64,000 bases of DNA from Xenoacremonium recifei (lineage: Eukaryota; Ascomycota; Sordariomycetes; Hypocreales; Nectriaceae). Under the pieces are notes generated by a model that was not told the origin of the DNA, ran no database searches, and saw nothing but the letters and a program-made list of their open reading frames with translations. Location: NCBI GenBank assembly GCA_012184525.1, contig WOFQ01000001.1, positions 2,170,001 through 2,234,000 of the forward strand, written 5' to 3'. This document shows positions 58,341-64,000 of this stretch, one piece after another (the stretch's first letter is position 1; each line of letters begins with the position of its first letter). The position numbers and the translations under genes were made by a program.

Positions 58341-60390
58341 ATGGATCTCCTCAGCGTAACCGCAAGCGTTGTCGCCGTCCTCCAGCTGTCCTCCGAAATT
58401 GTCAAATACATAAACTCGGCTGCTGGCGCGACGAAAGAGAGAGAACGCCTTCGCGAGGAGTTGCGAGCGTGCGGAAGCATCCTCCGACAACTCAAAGATG
58501 GGGCAGATGATTCGGAAGAGGGCAAGGCGTGGTCAGAGACAATCAAAGCCCTCGACAGCCCTGGGGCTCCGCTGCACCGTCTCAGGGTTGCCTTATACAA
58601 GGTCGAAGCCAAGCTCCAGCCTAAAGAAGGTATCAAGAAAGTATTAGCAGATCTGAAATGGCCATTCAGTGAGCAAGAGATAAAAGAGATCTTTGCGACA
58701 ATTGAGCGCGAAAAGTCTCTGTTAGAGCTGGCTTTGACCAACAATTCCCGGAAGCTGATCCCGGAAACCAAGAGGATTTCAAACGAGAACAAGAGGCAGC
58801 TGATCCAGGCGATCGAGAGAAGTTCAAAAGAAAACCAGGGCCAGGTTTCAGAGCTGAAGGATAATCTGGCACTCCTTCAGAACTCGCAAGCCTGCCTACA
58901 CGATGGTTTAGATAGGCTTCATCGTCACCATGATAATCGAGAGCTCGTTGGAGAGCAACCGGCTATTCTCGACTGGCTGACGCCAATCGTCGTCTACGCC
59001 GCACAACAGAGCGACCTTATCAATCGGAGACAGGCGGGAACCGGCCAATGGCTTCTGGACTCGGCAGAGTTCCAGACATGGGTAGGGACCGAGAAGCAGA
59101 CGCTGTTCTGCCCAGGCATCTCCGGGGCGGGGAAGACGATCCTCACTTCGGTCGTGGTCGAAGAGCTCACAACTCGCTTCGGAAACGACAAAACAATCGG
59201 TATTGCATACCTTTACTGCAACTTCCGGCGACAGGAAGAGCAGAAGGCTGAAGATCTCCTCGCGAGCATACTGAGGCAGCTAACTCAAGGCCGGCCGTCT
59301 CTACCGGATTCCGTGAAGTCTCTCCACGACAGTCACAAAATTACACATACGCGGCCATCGTTTGATGAGATTTTGAGAACTCTCCAGTCCGTGGCTGCTC
59401 TATATTCGAGAGTCTTCATCATCATCGATGCCCTTGATGAATGCCAACCATTCGGTGGGCGCCGGACGAGATTTCTGAAGGAGATCTTCAACCTCCAAGC
59501 CAAGTGTGGAGCAAATGTCCTCGCGACTTCGAGATTCATCCCAGAGATCACCGAGAAGTTTCATGGGAATCCATCACTGGAGATCTATGCTAGTGCCGAG
59601 GATGTGCAGAGATATGTGGACGGCCACATATCGCAGCTACCATCATTTATCGGAAAGAACCCACTTCTGCAAGAGGAAATCAAGACCGAGATTGTTAAAG
59701 CTGTTGACGGCAGGTATGTGGCTCTTCACGTTCTTAACAAGAAATGCTCCTGACTTAGCTAGGTTTCTGCTTGCACAGCTTCATCTTGATTCCTTGGTCG
59801 GGAAGAGATCCCCCAAAGCTGTTCGAGCCGCTCTGACAAAACTACCTACCGGTTTCGAAGCGTACGACCGTGCGTATAAGGAAGCGATGGGACGCATCGA
59901 TGGCCAGGTTACAGACCAGGAAGAGCTTGCTAAGCAGGTTCTGTCGTGGATTACCTACGCGAAGAGACCACTCACCACGACGGAGCTTCAGCACGCACTT
60001 GCTGTGGAAGTTGGCGAATCAGAACTTGACGAAGAAAACCTTCCGCAAATCGACGACATGGTCTCGGTGTGTGCTGGATTAGTCACGTTCGATGAAGCAA
60101 GCGACATAATCCGGTTGGTTCACTACACGACGCAGGAATACCTGGTGCGAACGGAGAGAGATTGGTTTCCGGAGACTAAGATTACGACAACCTGCGTTAC
60201 CCACTTGCCACCAGTCACTCGTCAGCTGGGAGCTCGGCGGCGATGGGGCGCGGATCGCAGGGCGGGTGCTACCTGGGTGGGCGAAACGCCACCTTCCGCT
60301 CGGCACGAGGCTGTTGTGAAGCTGCTGATTGTAATTGAGGGAGTTGATGCGGACTTGAGGGATAAACGGGGTCGGACGCCGCTGTTATAG
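58341..60390 (+). CDS. STAND protein: HeLo-like N-terminus, NACHT-type NTPase, cut-short ankyrin tail
   Basis: Two exons, 58341-59713 and 59763-60390, give about 666 residues. The 49-nt intron has a GTATGT donor and a CTGAC branch, and restores AVDGRFLLAQLHLDSL. The N-terminus (1-130, MDLLSVTASVVAVLQLSSEI onward) resembles the helical HeLo-like domains on fungal NLR-like receptors. The linker is followed by QQSDLINRRQAGTGQWLLDS, Walker A GISGAGKT at 259-266, and Walker B VFIIIDALDEC near 358-368, then winged-helix-like segments (VLSWITYAKRPLTTTELQHA, LVHYTTQEYLVR). Relatives run on for hundreds more residues of linker and ankyrin repeats. Here the linker after residue 590 is almost absent and only a couple of decayed ankyrin units remain before a TAG. 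Family knowledge links such proteins to non-self recognition and regulated cell death. HET-C lies just downstream on the same strand. Confidence 0.8.
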
Positions 60391-60432
60391 GCCGCTAAGC
60401 GCGGGCATGAGGCTGTCGTTCAGCTTCTGTAA
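60391..60432 (+). pseudogene. Out-of-service end of the ankyrin tail
   Basis: The frame continues past the TAG at 60388-60390 for 13 codons that still read as an ankyrin half-repeat (AAKRGHEAVVQLL) before a TAA. The stop replaces the position where ankyrin repeats of this family often have Trp. The repeat tail therefore appears to have been lost by decay, not designed to end here. Confidence 0.6.
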
Positions 60433-61304
60433 TCTCATCTATAGCATTGCATCCGTCTATTCTTTGTCTTCTGGTATCGTGTTTATGTATTTTGCGTTTG
60501 TAATCAGCTATACCTATCCGCCACTGATACTCAGTCTAACCTGTATATATTTACCTAGTCCCTACTTTCCACTATAACACTCGACTAGCTATCCATACAA
60601 TCCAAAGACTCTAGCGGAGTGCATAGCACGATTCTAAAAACTCGTAAACAGGTCATATCCATACTTTAGAAACATGGCCGAACTGCTCTGTGACCGTGGC
60701 TCAGTCGTCGAGCTATAATGGTACTGTTTAATTGCAGGTTGTCCTCTTTACATAATTGAGTGTAATGTTTATATTGAAGTAAGTTGTTAAATCTGCGTCC
60801 ACGAGTTTTGTCCCTTTAAGTGCTTCCTATAAGTATAAGAAAAAGAAGACTAAATACGGAGAGGAAGTTGTTTATTTTCATAACTGTACTCTGTATACTG
60901 CGGGGATAAGGTAATCTTTATATCGACGCGTCGTGTAATTCCTAAATGGAGAGACTGGGCTGGATTTTACGGTGGGCTGCCTCTCGCTCCAGCTCTTCCT
61001 TCAGCCACATCGACCTCCGTCATCATAGTGGCGGCAAGTGACGACCGAGCAGCTCCTGCCACCCCACCATAAAGTACCTAACCATCGCCCTGAACCAGCA
61101 TTTCAAGAACGGGTTAGACCTTCCATCTTCCCAGCTTCACATTCTCCCACCTTGCTCTACGGAGTACATGAGCTGGCATTGACTGATTCCGTCTCGCTCG
61201 ACTTTTATTTATCCTTATTCATACTTCCTCTCTAAATCATCCTACTCGATTATTGACACCCTTTTGGACCGCAAATCCCCCGCTATTCATAGGGCTGCAT
61301 GACA
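60433..61304. other. AT-rich stretch between the STAND gene and HET-C
   Basis: The first 500 bp are clearly more AT-rich than the neighbouring DNA and hold no gene; they may be the remains of the lost ankyrin-coding end. From about 60950 the sequence looks like a HET-C promoter and leader. Confidence 0.45.
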
Positions 61305-63982
61305 ATGCCGTCATTCCACCTACCGCGGGGTTCGTGGCTGTTGCTGCTACTCGTTTGCCTGGTCCTTCTCCCGGGCAAAGCAGAGGCTTTTGGTGCTGGG
61401 AACATCCCCTCTATTGCGCAGGTGGGTCTTATTGTTGTATGAATTCTGACTCTACAGTTTATTGACGGGTGTGGTGTGCTAGGTCGAGGGACACAACTGG
61501 CGACATGGAGGTGCGTTCGCAGAGCTCTCGATTTTTTTGCGCAACGAGGGGCAAAATGCGCTGACTGTATCTACTACACAGACGTCGAGGATATCCTCGA
61601 GACCATCGCTTTCCTCAACGGCAAGAAATGGACTTCAATGCTGATCAAGCGCGTCTACTTTGGCAATTGGCTTCGCGACTATTCCCAGGCCGTTGACGTT
61701 GGCAGCCTGAAGGGTGTCAACGCGCCCACGATCCGCATCTTGGTGAGCAGCCTGAACGGGGAACCTTTACGCACGCAAACAGTTCTAATTTCTGACAGGT
61801 ATGGGTTCTCTCATTCATGGCCTTTGGCTATGCGACGGAAGAATTCGAGGTCACCGAGGAGCGCCTGGGCTGTTATCGCCCGGAAGAGCACATCGACAAC
61901 CCCCTCGGCTATGCTGACGGCGTTGACGCTCGCACGTTCGACCCCCGCCTCCGAGGCCCAGTCGAGGCCATTGAGACCGAGATCGACCCGCGAACCGGCA
62001 TGAAGAACTACATCGCGAACGAGTCGGGAAATTGGGCTACCAGTGCGGGCTACTTGCGGTACAGCTTTGCTCGAAGCATCCACTATGGCCGGCTTTATAC
62101 CAGTGGAAGCAACAAGGGCAAAGAGGCAGATCTGTGTGAAGCCCTCCGGTGTTTGGGTCAGGCCTTGCACTGTATGGAGGACTTCAGTGCCCACAGTAAC
62201 TACTGTGAGCTGGCTCTTCGAGAGCTGGGCCATAATCAAGTCTTTCCTCACTGTGGCACACAGACCGAGATTCATCTTCATGGCAAGAGAGTGTACCCTC
62301 TGGTCACAGGTACTTTTGGTGCCGTTGATTTCCTTCACTCGGTAATCGGCGAGGCCTCCGACCACTTCACCCAATCCGAGGTCGATGAGGTCGACATTGT
62401 TCTCAAAAACGCCGAAGGTTCTTCCGGTGGTGGCAATGGCGAGAGGGGCTTCCTAGGCATCCCCAACCCTACCGATTTTGTCTCTCTTGTCGGAAAGCTG
62501 CCGGGAGTTGGCGATGGTTTCGCCGCCCAGGCCCGCAGCCTCCAGGCTGCCTCTGAGGCCCAGGAACAGCGCAATGCCTCGGAACAGAGGACGCGTGCCA
62601 ACGCCAACGTGGTTCCCGGCATGAGTCCCGACTTTGATCCCGTCAAGGTCGCCGGCCAGATCTACCCTATCCTTGAGTTCCGGGACAAGATCGTCAAGGC
62701 CATCAGCCGCGGCATCGCCAAGATTCCCGGTCTTGAGAAGCTCCTCGAGAACATTAGCGAGCGACTGACGGCCTTTATTTTGGGTCTGCTCGCTCCCTTC
62801 ATCCGACCCATCATCACGCAGGTCTCCAAGGTTCTCAAGGATGGTTCATCCGGTGTCATCAGCGCCAGCTCCAAGTCGCAGCTGGAGCCCTGGGAGAACC
62901 CTCGGTGCTCCGACCCGACCCATTCGATGTTGTCCAAGGACCATTTCACCAATGTTCTCAACTCGTGTGCTGGACGGGTTGCCGCTACTGTCCTCCAATA
63001 TGTCGCACCGTGGGTCTTCTTGTTTGCCATTGTTCACACTTTTAGCTAACTAGGTTCCAGTCGCATTCTTTACGCCTGGGAGAACCCTCAAGTCCCAGTG
63101 GATGAAGTAGTCAATGATGTTCTTCGAGCTTTCCATCACCCTGCCATGCGAAACGATAACATTGAGATTCAACGAGACATGTTCAAGACCGTCAAGATCT
63201 GGGCTGATGCTCACCCCCGCCTGGGTGCCGTGCTCAACTCAGACGCTGTCCGAAATGGCAAGAATCACATCCTGAAGCAGAAGAACAAGGAAGGCCCGAT
63301 CGGACACGCTGGTGGCGGTGGCCACGACGGTCACTCGCATGGTACCTTTGGTGCGTTGAGCGAGCTTGCAATGGGTGGCCACGGAAAGGTCTCTGGCTCT
63401 TTGTGGTCCCAAGTCAGCTCAAGAGATATGAACTCGATGGCGGGCAAGGACGGCAACCCCGATCAGGGATACCTTTCCCAGTCTCCTGCGCCCCCTGCCA
63501 CGACAAACTATGAGTATGGCGGCGGTGAGGCTGCGTCCTACATCTCCGGTAGCTATCAGCAACAAGCTCCGCAGGAGTATAACGCTCCTCCTCCGCAGCC
63601 TTCATACGGTGGTTACGGAGGCGCTCCTCCACCTGGCCCGCCTCAGGGATACGGCGGCCCGCCCCCGGGTCAGTGGGGTGGTCCGCAAGGTCCTCCGCCG
63701 GGCCAAGGTTACGGGGGTCCTGGCTGGGGCGGTCCGGGATACGGAGGTCCGGGCGGTCCCCCGCCGGGACAGTATCCTCCATATGGCCAAGGAGGATATG
63801 GACAGCCTCCTCATCACTCTCAGCATCCACATCAAGGCGGCCATCAGGGTGGACCTGGACCACACGGAGGCCCGCACGGAGGTCACCATCCAGGACCGCA
63901 CCAGGGGCAGCACCAAGGAGGGCCCCATCATCAACAACCGCCGCCTTGGGGAGAGTACCCTGGCCAGCAGCAATATTACTAG
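61305..63982 (+). CDS. het-c: Heterokaryon incompatibility protein HET-C (Neurospora-type)
   Basis: Five exons, 61305-61421, 61483-61510, 61582-61742, 61799-63009 and 63061-63982, give 812 residues. The second exon is 28 nt. A signal peptide (LLLLLVCLVLLPGKAEAF) leads into the Het-C family core: GAGNIPSIAQVEGHNWRHGD, RVYFGNWLRDYSQAVDVGSL, YFARS-like NWATSAGYLRYSFARSIHYG, and CLGQALHCMEDFSAHSNYCE, with His/Asp/Glu positions suggestive of a metal-dependent phospholipase-C-like fold (inference). A helical segment (SERLTAFILGLLAPFIRPII) follows, then a long Gly/Pro/Tyr/His-rich tail (GPPPG and QGGPHH repeats). In Neurospora, het-c alleles control vegetative incompatibility, allele specificity lies in a short variable segment of the core, and the partner gene pin-c lies beside it. 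The protein ends 18 bp before the window edge and is complete. Confidence 0.93.
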
Positions 63983-64000
63983 GGTCTCTTAGGGGGTAAT

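Overview
The window is nuclear DNA of a filamentous ascomycete, most likely Sordariomycetes and probably Hypocreales. The evidence is the short introns of about 50-80 nt with GTRNGT donors and CTRAC branch sites, dense two-strand gene packing, a HET-C protein, a STAND receptor of the filamentous-fungal NACHT-ankyrin type, and Zn2Cys6 and DHA-type MFS genes. I rebuilt 18 protein-coding genes by joining exons. All joins keep phase and restore family motifs. No tRNA, rRNA, CRISPR array or intact transposon was recognised by eye.

Layout: 1-4.4 kb is gene-free, then a PSP1-domain gene (4.4-7.2 kb), an unrecognised nuclear protein (8.6-9.6 kb) and ribosomal protein eL15 (10.2-11.2 kb). A very long PUF (Puf4/Mpt5-like) RNA-binding gene runs leftward from 18.5 to 12.9 kb and appears to have a second promoter inside an intron. 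After a 3.6-kb gene-free stretch come the RNA polymerase III subunit RPC2 and, tail to tail with it, a RAD57/XRCC3-type recombinase paralogue. Then follow a cysteine-rich single-pass membrane protein (29.6-30.9 kb) and a Yat2-like carnitine acetyltransferase (34.3-31.6 kb, leftward). A second gene-poor stretch (34.3-39.2 kb) precedes an MFS transporter (39.2-41.3 kb) and cytosolic HSP70 (42.7-45.0 kb).

The right third is dense: EMI1/DUF3128, YME2 (mitochondrial escape protein 2), MIF2/CENP-C and RNase H2 subunit A, followed by a divergent pair made of an Old Yellow Enzyme-like flavin oxidoreductase and a Zn2Cys6 regulator. The end holds a STAND protein with a damaged ankyrin tail and, 0.9 kb downstream on the same strand, HET-C.

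Most genes are housekeeping genes: translation, Pol III, chromosome segregation and repair, mitochondria, chaperones. The accessory part is 54.2-64.0 kb. There the oxidoreductase/regulator pair looks like a small stress or detoxification module, and the STAND/HET-C pair looks like a candidate allorecognition or immunity locus with a decayed receptor. That pair and the dual-promoter PUF gene are the most interesting signals.
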